Under the pieces are notes generated by a model. The model saw only the letters and a program-made list of their open reading frames with translations. It was not told the DNA's origin and ran no database searches. Below, one piece after another: positions 16,404 through 23,318 of a stretch of DNA of 34,820 nucleotides. Each line of letters starts with the position of its first letter. Position 1 is the first letter of the stretch. The stretch is from Acidimicrobiia bacterium. GTDB lineage: Bacteria; Actinomycetota; Acidimicrobiia; Spongiisociales; JAENVV01. The DNA is taken from NCBI GenBank assembly GCA_024637275.1, contig JAGXFS010000101.1, positions 1 through 34,820 of the forward strand. The letters are read 5' to 3'. The translations under genes and the position numbers were made by a program.

Positions 16404-16853
16404 ATGCTTCCTGTGGTTACCCTCCTTTTCGCCGCGGTTTTTCTTATTGGGCCGCCCGCCACGCTTTCGCTCATGGGGCGGTCGCCAAAACTACGTCACG
16501 TACTGTGGTTGGTGGGAGCGGCGCTGGCAGTGGCGGTGTCGTGGGACCTGCCGAGTCCCTGGTTCAGTGAGTACACCGCGACGTTTTCCCAACACCTGGT
16601 TGGCGGCGGGATCAGTTCCGGACTCGTAGCGATGTATTTCATTGCGCATCTGCCTAACCCGACTGCGCGACAACGGTTCCTGGTAGTGCTGGTTGTTGCT
16701 TCCGTGCTCGGCGTGGCCAACGAAGTTCTGGAGCTGGGGTTGGATCTCGTGCGGGGCACGACGCTCCGGCGTGATGCATCGTTTGATTTGCTGGCGAACA
16801 TGATCGGTGCCATGGCAACCTGGTTGGTTAGCGAGTTGTTCCGGAAACGTTAG
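16404..16853 (+). CDS. Small multi-pass membrane protein, VanZ-like
   Basis: This 149-residue protein has about four hydrophobic helices. The central W-D-L-P-S-P-W-F region, the N-E-V-L-E-L-G segment and the C-terminal D-A-S-F-D-L-L-A-N-M-I-G-A pattern resemble VanZ-like membrane proteins (an E-x-x-Q/L-x-x followed by D-x-x-x-N-x-x-G). VanZ-like proteins are small integral membrane proteins of mostly unknown role. The start is set at ATG 16404 because GGATGG precedes it; an upstream in-frame GTG at 16377 has no ribosome site. Confidence 0.7.
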   Translation: MLPVVTLLFAAVFLIGPPATLSLMGRSPKLRHVLWLVGAALAVAVSWDLPSPWFSEYTATFSQHLVGGGISSGLVAMYFIAHLPNPTARQRFLVVLVVASVLGVANEVLELGLDLVRGTTLRRDASFDLLANMIGAMATWLVSELFRKR

Positions 16854-16899
16854 TTCCAGCAGGTCTTTACGATTAGCCACCCGACGGAGGTGCTCGACT

Positions 16900-17688
16900 G
16901 TGATGGATCGACGGGTCTTTCTCAAAGATCTTGGCAAACTCGGCGTGGCCATGGTGGTCGTTTCTGCGTGTGGAACCGACCAGACTGATGTCCCGGGATC
17001 GACAATCGTGTCAAATACGGGTCCGACTCTCGGGGGCGGAACCACTCTGGGGACCACGACGACGCTCCCGGCTACGACCGTCGGCGCGGTTCCATCTGGT
17101 CAGACGACCTGGGAACGGGTCCGGTTGGGATCCGTTTCCGCTTACGTTCTGGCGCGCGGGGGCGAGGCAACGATCATCGACACTGGCGGATCGGGGAGCG
17201 CGCCGGCGATTGGCGACTCGCTTGGCCAGATCGGCCTCGGATGGGCCAACGTCTCGCACGTCGTTGCGACCCATTTACACCCCGATCACATCGGAAGTTG
17301 GGCCGACGTCATGGTGGCGGCGGCTGGAGCCGCAGGGTATGCCGGCCGTGCTGACCTACCGGCTATCTCGTCCCCACGCCCCCTGACCGGACTCGGCGAC
17401 GGGGACATGGTGTTCGATCTGCGCGTAATCGCTACCCCCGGCCACACTCCGGGTCACATCTCGTTGCTTGATGAGTCAGCTGGCATTCTCGTAGCCGGGG
17501 ACTCGCTCAATGGAACCGACGGGACCGGTCTAACCGGTGCCAATCCCCAGTACACCCCCGACATGGCTACCGCCAATGAGTCGATAGCCAAAATGGCCGG
17601 GTTCGACTACTCGGTGGTGTTGGTCGGCCACGGCGACCCGGTCGCCGCGAACGGTTCATCGCTCGTCGGAGCGCTCGTCTCTGGTTAG
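16900..17688 (+). CDS. Exported metallo-beta-lactamase-fold hydrolase (Tat-type signal, lipobox)
   Basis: The ~262-residue protein starts with D-R-R-V-F-L-K-D, a twin-arginine motif, and has a lipobox-like V-V-S-A-C, so it is probably a Tat-exported lipoprotein. A Thr/Gly-rich linker covers about residues 30-60. The hydrolase domain has the zinc motif T-H-L-H-P-D-H-I-G, a third His region in A-T-P-G-H-T-P-G-H-I, the metal-bridging Asp in V-A-G-D-S-L and a final G-H-G-D. This matches glyoxalase-II-like MBL hydrolases. The substrate is unknown. GTG 16900 lies 9 bases after GGAGG; the next codon, ATG 16903, is an alternative start. Confidence 0.85.
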   Translation: MMDRRVFLKDLGKLGVAMVVVSACGTDQTDVPGSTIVSNTGPTLGGGTTLGTTTTLPATTVGAVPSGQTTWERVRLGSVSAYVLARGGEATIIDTGGSGSAPAIGDSLGQIGLGWANVSHVVATHLHPDHIGSWADVMVAAAGAAGYAGRADLPAISSPRPLTGLGDGDMVFDLRVIATPGHTPGHISLLDESAGILVAGDSLNGTDGTGLTGANPQYTPDMATANESIAKMAGFDYSVVLVGHGDPVAANGSSLVGALVSG

Positions 17689-17698
17689 TGTCACCGGC

Positions 17699-17875
17699 AT
17701 GGCTCAATCGAAAAGCCCGGTGGTTCTGCTCGTTCGACTGGTGCTTATCATTGCGGTCGGATTAGGGCTGTTTATCGTCTTGGCTCCGCTGGCGCCCGAT
17801 GGATCTTGGTTCGAGAACGCCGGGTTGAGCCTTCGCGACATCATGTCGGCCTGGTGGGGACAGCCGATCAGATAA
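17699..17875 (+). CDS. 58-residue single-span membrane protein
   Basis: A short frame begins at ATG 17699, 10 bases after the hydrolase stop. It encodes M-A-Q-S-K-S-P, a hydrophobic helix of ~22 residues (V-V-L-L-V-R-L-V-L-I-I-A-V-G-L-G-L-F-I), then a short tail ending W-W-G-Q-P-I-R. Position, length of the hydrophobic span and fit in the gap before the next lipoprotein support a real gene. No domain is recognised and no clear ribosome site is seen. Confidence 0.6.
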   Translation: MAQSKSPVVLLVRLVLIIAVGLGLFIVLAPLAPDGSWFENAGLSLRDIMSAWWGQPIR

Positions 17876-17942
17876 GGCGATCTGTGACATTCGGCGGCCA
17901 GACTCGCCGAAGTAGTGAGCCAACCTTGCCAGACTGGGGCAT

Positions 17943-18503
17943 ATGCGAAGTTACTTATTGATCTTTTTTCTTGCCATTTCGGTCGTTCTTGCCGCCTGCG
18001 GTGACGACGGGACTGCCGAAGTCGCCTCCATCGACTCAACCACGACCACCTCGACCACCGTCGCCTCCGCTGTTGCTGACGACAACCAGGCCGAGGCGGC
18101 CATGCTGGCGTTCACCGCCTGCCTCCGGGCAGAGGGTGTCGACGTGCCCGATCCCACGGTCGACGCTGACGGAAACCCCCGCTTCACCCAGCCGCCTGAT
18201 CTGTCCGACGTTACGCCTGACGACCTCAACGCGGCCGTTGATGCTTGTCGCGACGAGTTGAATCAGGTCACGATCGGTTTTATCGGAACCGATCTGACGG
18301 GTATCGAGGATTCCCTGCTCGAATACGCTCAGTGCATGCGTACCAACGGGTTCGATTTGCCTGACCCGAAGCTGGACTTGAACTTTGGTGGCCCGGATGG
18401 TTTCCAGGGGCCTTTTGGTGAAATCGACTTCAACGATCCCGACTTCATCGCGGCAGACGCCGAGTGTGCGTCGATCATCGAGAACCTCAACCCTGGTCGC
18501 TAG
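17943..18503 (+). CDS. Lipoprotein with two C-R-x-x-G-x-x-x-P-D-P repeats
   Basis: The 186-residue protein starts with a strong lipoprotein signal (L-A-A-C-G-D-D, Cys19) and a Thr/Ser-rich linker. The mature part has two related units: F-T-A-C-L-R-A-E-G-V-D-V-P-D-P and Y-A-Q-C-M-R-T-N-G-F-D-L-P-D-P. Each is followed by a later Cys (V-D-A-C and D-A-E-C), which suggests two disulfide-stabilised helical hairpins. Similar lipoproteins are common in Actinobacteria and are uncharacterised. It ends 12 bases before the convergent SLH gene. Confidence 0.82.
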   Translation: MRSYLLIFFLAISVVLAACGDDGTAEVASIDSTTTTSTTVASAVADDNQAEAAMLAFTACLRAEGVDVPDPTVDADGNPRFTQPPDLSDVTPDDLNAAVDACRDELNQVTIGFIGTDLTGIEDSLLEYAQCMRTNGFDLPDPKLDLNFGGPDGFQGPFGEIDFNDPDFIAADAECASIIENLNPGR

Positions 18504-18515
18504 TGGGGCTGGCGA

Positions 18516-19508
18516 TTAGGCACTGATTTTGAGAGTGATGGTGGTCTTGTACAGGACCTGACCAGCCCAACGCCAGGCGCCCGTGAATACGTAAGTCCCC
18601 GGTGCGAGCTTGCCAAGGGTTGCTGTGTACGAACGCCTGGTCGTCGAACCGTTTGTGATGTCGCTCCCAACCGCGAGATTGAGGGGTGCATCGTTCAAGG
18701 AGACGGTGAAGGTGGCTTCGTCGAAACGGTCCTCGTCGCCAGGAGCGAATGGGCCATCATAGAACCAGCCTTCGTTGATGTAGTACTCGTCGAGCCTTGG
18801 TGAATTGATGGTGATCTGGCAGGTGACCTGAAGCGGGTCACAGACTCCTGAAAAAGGAATCGAGAACAGCAGTTGGTCATGGAGCAGCGGGATCGGCAAA
18901 GGAACCGCTCTCGTCAAGAAAGTAGCCATCTCGCCGCGAGTGACCGTGCGAGTCGGGCAAAACCTTTGGGGGGCGCAACCTGCGGTGATGCCTGCCGCGG
19001 CGAGAGCGTTGATGTCGTTCTCGAACAGGGTGCCGTTGTCGTCGGTGAAGAAGTTGGTAGTCGATCCGGACAGTTGGAACCCTCTGACCAAGAATGCGGC
19101 CATTTGGCCGCGGGTGACCGCCTGGTCAGGGCAATAACGATCACCACTCGGACGGCACCCGGTCGTGATGCCGGAGGCGCGGAGCGAATTGATCGCCGAT
19201 TCGTGAATATTGCCGGTGTCGTCGTCGAAATAGTCGGCGCTCGTGGCTGGCAGGTCGAGGGCTCTGACCAGGAAGGTCGCCATCTCGGCACGGGTCACGT
19301 TGTTGAACGGGCAGAACCGGGTGTTTGCCGGAGGGTTGCATCCCTTGGTAATGCCGGCCGCCCGCAACGCGTTGATGTTCTGCTCGTGCACGATGCCCTC
19401 GTCATCGGTGAAGTACCCATTTGGGGGGATATGGTCGGCCAGGGCAGGCGTGGCCGGTAGTGCGAGCGCGGCAACCAGCATCATGACGAGCGTGAGCTGG
19501 CGACTCAT
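18516..19508 (-). CDS. S-layer-homology (SLH) repeat surface protein
   Basis: This 330-residue exported protein has a signal peptide (M-L-V-A-A-L-A-L-P-A-T-P-A-L-A) and three SLH-like repeats at roughly 31-85, 88-142 and 145-195. Each repeat holds F-x-D-D-x-G, I-N-A/S-L, A-G-I-T-x-G-C, an R-F/Y-C-P and V-T-R-x-E/Q-M-A. The two Cys in each repeat probably form a disulfide. The last ~120 residues are a beta-rich domain of unknown type with two further Cys. SLH repeats bind cell-wall polymers. The ATG at 19508 overlaps the upstream stop as ATGA, so this is the last gene of the Mau-like operon. Confidence 0.87.
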   Translation of the reverse strand: MSRQLTLVMMLVAALALPATPALADHIPPNGYFTDDEGIVHEQNINALRAAGITKGCNPPANTRFCPFNNVTRAEMATFLVRALDLPATSADYFDDDTGNIHESAINSLRASGITTGCRPSGDRYCPDQAVTRGQMAAFLVRGFQLSGSTTNFFTDDNGTLFENDINALAAAGITAGCAPQRFCPTRTVTRGEMATFLTRAVPLPIPLLHDQLLFSIPFSGVCDPLQVTCQITINSPRLDEYYINEGWFYDGPFAPGDEDRFDEATFTVSLNDAPLNLAVGSDITNGSTTRRSYTATLGKLAPGTYVFTGAWRWAGQVLYKTTITLKISA

Positions 19509-19981
19509 GGCAAGCTGAGGGTGTCCAACACCTCGTTGGCCTGAGCGACCAGGGTTTCGGCGTCGCGTCCTGACCCGAGGACGACAAACAGACAAAACGG
19601 TCGGCCGCTTGCCGATGAAAAGAACTGTTGTAGCCCGGCCTGGCCGGGGAGGGGCCTCTGCAGGCGGTTGGCGTCGAAGTCGGCCGGCCGGAGCGGCCAA
19701 GGTACGGTCGTGCTTGAGAACAGGGCGGTACCCCGCTCAGCCTCCCCGTATTCGAAAAGCACTATGAGGATGTCGTCGAGCCGCATGAGCTCAACGGCGC
19801 CTCCGCCGAAATCGCCTCGTTCGTTTGGCAATGGCCAGTTGGCGAAATGGGCGATCGTGGTTGTGACTTCGGGGGCGTGCCCTTCGGCAAGTGGAGCGGC
19901 TGCGGCGTTTCGCCGGTAAAAGTCGGCCTCCCACCCGGCCGGTAGATCAACCGTGATGCCGCGATCGCTGATCTGGGTCAC
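19505..19981 (-). CDS. 158-residue hypothetical protein of the Mau-like operon
   Basis: This product starts at GTG 19981 (M-T-Q-I-S-D-R-G-I-T-V-D-L-P-A-G-W) and runs to 19505. It has no signal peptide. The opening 'I-x-V-x-L-P-x-G-W-E-A' and the later F-F-S-S-A-S-G-R-P-F-C-L-F-V-V-L-G-S resemble small beta-rich actinobacterial proteins of unknown role. One Cys near residue 129 is the only thiol. Both ends overlap neighbours by 4 bases (GTGA at the start, ATGA at the end), which points to translational coupling. Upstream in-frame codons do not look coding. Confidence 0.72.
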   Translation of the reverse strand: MTQISDRGITVDLPAGWEADFYRRNAAAAPLAEGHAPEVTTTIAHFANWPLPNERGDFGGGAVELMRLDDILIVLFEYGEAERGTALFSSTTVPWPLRPADFDANRLQRPLPGQAGLQQFFSSASGRPFCLFVVLGSGRDAETLVAQANEVLDTLSLP

Positions 19982-20568
19982 AACCGTCCGCCGATGACAA
20001 CGAGACCAGTAGCCACGACGGCAAAACGGACGAGCCAGTCTGCCCGCGGTGCGTACGATTGCATGCGCCGATGATAGGTGCGGAGCGTTTTGCCGGAGAC
20101 GACCCGACCGACCGTAAGGATCGGCAGTCCACGCACCAGGCCAAATGTCCCGCCGATCACCGCACCACTCAAGGGTTGAGCCGACAGTATGGCGAGGGCG
20201 ACCATTGCATACACCGCAGTGGTCGTCACGATCGTCACCACGCCGAGGCCGAGCTGAAAACCGAAGCCACCTCCGTAGACCCAGCTGCGATACATGGACA
20301 GCCAGTCTTCGTTCACCTGCCGGTGGATCGTCGGGATGGTCAAGCCCGAAAGGTCCCACACAAGGGCAATCGCCAGGATGGCGGCGATCGCGGCGGCCTG
20401 ACCGGTCGGGGTCGGGTCCCACCATGCCAGGCCCAACCAGCCGATGGCACCTGCCGCAGCACCCAGGACAAGTCCGCCGATGAGTCCGCCCACGAGGTAG
20501 TAGACGGCGGTTAGGCCCCATTGATTGTTGCGGGTCCGCTCACCGAGCGGATGGATGCTCGACAGCAT
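19978..20568 (-). CDS. Multi-pass membrane protein of the Mau-like operon
   Basis: This 196-residue protein has about five hydrophobic helices separated by short loops, including a Gly-rich first helix (G-G-L-I-G-G-L-V-L-G-A-A-A-G). It has no cysteine, so a direct redox role is unlikely. I recognise no family. A GAGGGGAG ribosome site precedes the ATG at 20568 and overlaps the stop of the 21-codon frame upstream. The stop overlaps the next start as GTGA. Confidence 0.75.
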   Translation of the reverse strand: MLSSIHPLGERTRNNQWGLTAVYYLVGGLIGGLVLGAAAGAIGWLGLAWWDPTPTGQAAAIAAILAIALVWDLSGLTIPTIHRQVNEDWLSMYRSWVYGGGFGFQLGLGVVTIVTTTAVYAMVALAILSAQPLSGAVIGGTFGLVRGLPILTVGRVVSGKTLRTYHRRMQSYAPRADWLVRFAVVATGLVVIGGRL

Positions 20569-20577
20569 CGACTCCCC

Positions 20578-20643
20578 TCAAGGTGACCAACTCGCCCTGA
20601 TGGCTGCGGCGATGGCCACCACGACTCCTGCAGCGACGATCAC
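20578..20643 (-). CDS. Possible 21-residue hydrophobic micro-ORF
   Basis: A GTG at 20643 overlaps the MauD-like stop as GTGA and follows a GAGG by 7 bases. It opens a 21-codon frame with hydrophobic residues 2-15 (I-V-A-A-G-V-V-V-A-I-A-A-A-I) and a polar end R-A-S-W-S-P. Its stop is followed 9 bases later by the next gene's ATG. The frame fills the only gap in an otherwise overlapping operon, which argues for translation, either as a tiny membrane peptide or as a coupling element. Its length makes chance quite possible. Confidence 0.4.
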   Translation of the reverse strand: MIVAAGVVVAIAAAIRASWSP

Positions 20644-21365
20644 GGTTGGACCTCGGGTGCGTCGGTTGGATATAGCGAGGGGTCTCCCGGTTCGATACCG
20701 GCCGCCCGCAGTTCGTCATCGGCGTATTTCTCGCGGTCCGAGCCTGGCCGGTGGGCGCGCGTCCGGATCGTTGAATCACGGTAGGCCTGCGTGAGCAGCG
20801 ATTGGACCTGTTTCCATGACCCGGCTGATCCCTCGCCAACGATCTTTCCTGCCTCCACGAGGATGAAATAGGGCGAAACGGGGATTTTGTATTGATCCCA
20901 AGCTTGTGAAGTCATAACCACGGGATGATGGCGGGGCGCGAGCTTTTCGAGTTGCGATTCGCTTTCATGTTCGAGGCTCTTCGTGACAATCACTAAGCGG
21001 GTGTCGAGTCCCGGCAGGTCAAGGTCCGCTCGCTCGCTGAACTCTTTCCAGAAGATCTGACAGGTTGAACAGCCGGTCGTCATGAATGCCAAAAGCGTCG
21101 TGTGCTCGGTTCCCAGCACCCCAACATGTCGGGTGGCCCCGTCGGGTTTGGTGCCGGAAATATCGAAGGCCGGGGTGGTCTCGGTGCGGGGCTCGGCGAT
21201 CCCCTCCCGGGTCTTCAGTCCAGAACTACGGGTGGCTTTTCCACCCTCGCCAACTCCCAACTCGTGCAGCGCCCGAAGGATCTCGGCGTGGCTCCGCAGC
21301 AGGCCGGCCACCAGGATTGCCAGCAGCGCGACTGCGACAGTGAGCGAGACGATCAGGGCGGTCAT
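20640..21365 (-). CDS. MauD-like membrane-anchored thioredoxin-fold protein
   Basis: The 241-residue protein has an N-terminal helix (residues 1-23) and a thioredoxin-like domain from about 65 to 200 with the redox pair Cys99 and Cys102 (T-G-C-S-T-C-Q-I-F-W) and the cis-Pro in I-P-V-S-P-Y-F. MauD is needed in methylotrophs for disulfide formation in the methylamine dehydrogenase light chain. Here it follows the Cys-rich MauA-like gene directly (TGATG, 1-base overlap), so it probably oxidises or isomerises that protein's disulfides outside the membrane. The C-terminal ~45 residues are charged and not part of the fold. Confidence 0.82.
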   Translation of the reverse strand: MTALIVSLTVAVALLAILVAGLLRSHAEILRALHELGVGEGGKATRSSGLKTREGIAEPRTETTPAFDISGTKPDGATRHVGVLGTEHTTLLAFMTTGCSTCQIFWKEFSERADLDLPGLDTRLVIVTKSLEHESESQLEKLAPRHHPVVMTSQAWDQYKIPVSPYFILVEAGKIVGEGSAGSWKQVQSLLTQAYRDSTIRTRAHRPGSDREKYADDELRAAGIEPGDPSLYPTDAPEVQP

Positions 21366-22750
21366 CAGACGAGCCAGGTTCCGTCGTCGGTGTCGGGCGC
21401 GGGGAGGTCGGGTAGAGCGGTTGGGCTTGCGGACCATACAACCGGCGTGCCGGTCGGCATTTCCAGAGTGACGTTGGCGCCACCCGTCCAGTTGCCGTTG
21501 CGGAGCATCCAGGTTGTGCCGTCACGAATGACGCCGGGTGTGTCGGACCCGTTGCCATCCCAGTCGCCGACGATCGGGGTGTCGGTGGCGAGACCAAAGT
21601 TGAACACCAGGTCGGGCTGTCCGGCCGAATTGGTGTTGCGCAAATACCAGGTTCCGTTGCGGAAATACCCGGGCGTGGCGACGCCATCACCATTCCAATC
21701 GCCAACGACAAACTGATCGCCGACTTGGCCAAACGTGAATATGTAGTCCGGTTCCCCGGTGGCGTTGGCGTTGCGAAGACGGAACTGATTGCCCCGGATG
21801 ACTCCGATGGTTTCGACGCCGCTGCCGTTCCAATCGCCGACGATCGGAATATCGCCTGGTTCGCCGTACGAGAAGATCAAGTCAGGCGTGCCGCCCCCTA
21901 CCGAGTTCTTGAGGCGCCACCAGAGAACCTCGTCGCCCAGACGACCAAATCGGCTGTTGCGCACTACGCCGGGTGTCCGGGTGCCGTCACCGTTCCAGTC
22001 GCCTACGACCGGTATCTCATTGGTGAGACCAAAAGAGAAGTTGGTGTTCGGTGACGACGTTTCAATCCCGTTCTTCAGCGTCCAGCTACCGGCGTTGTAG
22101 ACCCCGGGGAGGGCCGGGTAGTTGGTGGAGTTCTGGAGGCAGGGAGCGTTGTGGAATCGGGTGTTGTTGTCGGTGGCGCTGGTCGTCGAGCAACTGGAGT
22201 CCCACACCCAGGGCGGGGTGCACGTGACAACCCGGCACACGATCGGTCCGAGGCACCTCACATCGTTACCGCACTGGCCATATCGGAAGGAGGTACAGCA
22301 AGCCTTGCGGTTCTTGCAGCTCTTGTTTCCGCATTCGCAATTGCAGCTGACGCACGAACGCGAACACAGCCCGGACCCGCCACAAGAACATCCGTTGCAT
22401 GAGGCGTTGCAGTCGAGGTAATAGCGGGGCTGTCCGACGCCATCGACCGTGCAGTAGCCGGAGCCATCGGCTTTCCACCAACCCGCTGCCGTTGACCCGG
22501 GCGGGCAACCGTTCTCACCCGTCAGGGTGCAGCAGAACTCGGTGTACCCGTCGCAACACTGATCCGAACAGTTGCACGATTGCCCCGAGCACGAACAAAT
22601 GGCTGAATATGCACTCACCGGCTGCATCGTGAACTTCAGCGGAGAAACGACCAGGGCGGTTCCAGCCATGGCGGCTCGTTTGAGAAAGCCGCGACGGTCC
22701 AGTTTGCGGTCCAGCAGGGAGCTGGTCTTGTCAACGAGCCAGCGACTCAT
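21365..22750 (-). CDS. Tat-exported Cys-rich MauA-like domain fused to FG-GAP-like propeller repeats
   Basis: This 461-residue protein has a twin-arginine signal (D-R-R-G-F-L-K-R, Arg19-20). Residues 52-177 hold 26 cysteines. They align in part with the methylamine dehydrogenase light chain: C-P-P-G-S...G-W-W-K (82-93), R-Y-Y-L-D-C (109-114) and G-N-D-V-R-C-L-G (161-168). In MauA the last motif is N-D-I-I-W-C-F-G, and that Trp plus the earlier one form TTQ. Here the position reads Arg165, while Trp91/92 are kept. Residues ~215-440 hold four repeats of ~50 residues with a Ca-loop-like G-D-W-N-G-D-G-x-x-T-P-G-V-x-R, as in FG-GAP/VCBS beta-propellers. The ATG overlaps the MauE-like stop as ATGA. 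It probably acts as an exported structural or redox protein. The catalytic role is unknown. Confidence 0.8.
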   Translation of the reverse strand: MSRWLVDKTSSLLDRKLDRRGFLKRAAMAGTALVVSPLKFTMQPVSAYSAICSCSGQSCNCSDQCCDGYTEFCCTLTGENGCPPGSTAAGWWKADGSGYCTVDGVGQPRYYLDCNASCNGCSCGGSGLCSRSCVSCNCECGNKSCKNRKACCTSFRYGQCGNDVRCLGPIVCRVVTCTPPWVWDSSCSTTSATDNNTRFHNAPCLQNSTNYPALPGVYNAGSWTLKNGIETSSPNTNFSFGLTNEIPVVGDWNGDGTRTPGVVRNSRFGRLGDEVLWWRLKNSVGGGTPDLIFSYGEPGDIPIVGDWNGSGVETIGVIRGNQFRLRNANATGEPDYIFTFGQVGDQFVVGDWNGDGVATPGYFRNGTWYLRNTNSAGQPDLVFNFGLATDTPIVGDWDGNGSDTPGVIRDGTTWMLRNGNWTGGANVTLEMPTGTPVVWSASPTALPDLPAPDTDDGTWLV

Positions 22751-23268
22751 GAGGTGCGAACTGCGCGAAGGATCTGCGGAAGGGCGGTCAGGGCCACATA
22801 GAGAAGGTAGATGATGACCCCGGTCAGTAGGAGCAGCGGAACTCCTGCGCCGGGTTGATCAGCCAGAAGTTCGGTCAATCCGGGGATTGGCCTGGTGGCC
22901 ATGAGTGCGGCGACACCGGCCGCCGCGAGATTCACCATGACGTGAATGATGGAAGGGGGCGTCTCGGCCTTTCCAAAGCAACCGCATGACTGCACGGGGG
23001 TCTCCGCTCGACGGGCGATGAGCACGAACCCGGCGAAACTCACGTAAGCCGCAGCCGTTAGCAATGAGGCAATCGGGTGGCCCGTCCCGAACGCGACGAC
23101 GCCGATCACAATTTCGACGATCCCCAAACTCCGGATCAGTAACGGCTGGGATGGCAGCCCCAGCGCGTCGAGTGCGGTCGCAGTTTCGGTCGGCCGGACC
23201 ACCTTGAGACCTCCGCCGAGCGCGAGCAAGGCGGTCACAGCGAGATAGGGTCCGGCGATACTGAGCAT
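22747..23268 (-). CDS. MauE/DoxX-like redox-associated membrane protein
   Basis: The 173-residue protein has four hydrophobic helices and a C-G-C-F-G motif (Cys95, Cys97) on the loop between helices 2 and 3. MauE-like proteins of the DoxX/DoxD superfamily usually carry this C-x-C-F-G loop and work with MauD in disulfide delivery to exported proteins; a quinone is a probable electron acceptor, by analogy. It is the first gene of the overlapping operon and ends in an ATGA overlap with the Cys-rich target gene. No purine-rich ribosome site precedes the ATG; a 22-base dyad abuts it. Confidence 0.82.
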   Translation of the reverse strand: MLSIAGPYLAVTALLALGGGLKVVRPTETATALDALGLPSQPLLIRSLGIVEIVIGVVAFGTGHPIASLLTAAAYVSFAGFVLIARRAETPVQSCGCFGKAETPPSIIHVMVNLAAAGVAALMATRPIPGLTELLADQPGAGVPLLLLTGVIIYLLYVALTALPQILRAVRTS

Positions 23269-23290
23269 CGGGTAGGAGGATAGCTACCCG
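23269..23290. promoter_or_regulatory. 22-bp dyad CGGGTAG-N8-CTACCCG upstream of the Mau-like operon
   Basis: Perfect 7-base arms with an 8-base spacer abut the MauE-like start codon, 28 bases after the end of the Crp/Fnr-type gene. Length and symmetry fit a Crp/Fnr-family operator, but the arms do not match the standard TGTGA or TTGAT half-sites. The same sequence could fold in RNA and restrict translation of the first gene. Confidence 0.5.
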
Positions 23291-23318
23291 TGGGCGGCAC
23301 CCGAACTGCCCGCGTGTG

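Noticed and set aside
18873-19460. A 195-residue plus-strand frame opposite the SLH gene
   Set aside because: It is an antisense shadow: the minus frame has a signal peptide, three clear SLH repeats and start/stop overlaps with its operon.
21365-23268. A functional methylamine dehydrogenase (mau) cluster
   Set aside because: The MauA-like protein has Arg at the second TTQ tryptophan position, and no mauB, mauG, mauC or other mau genes are present.
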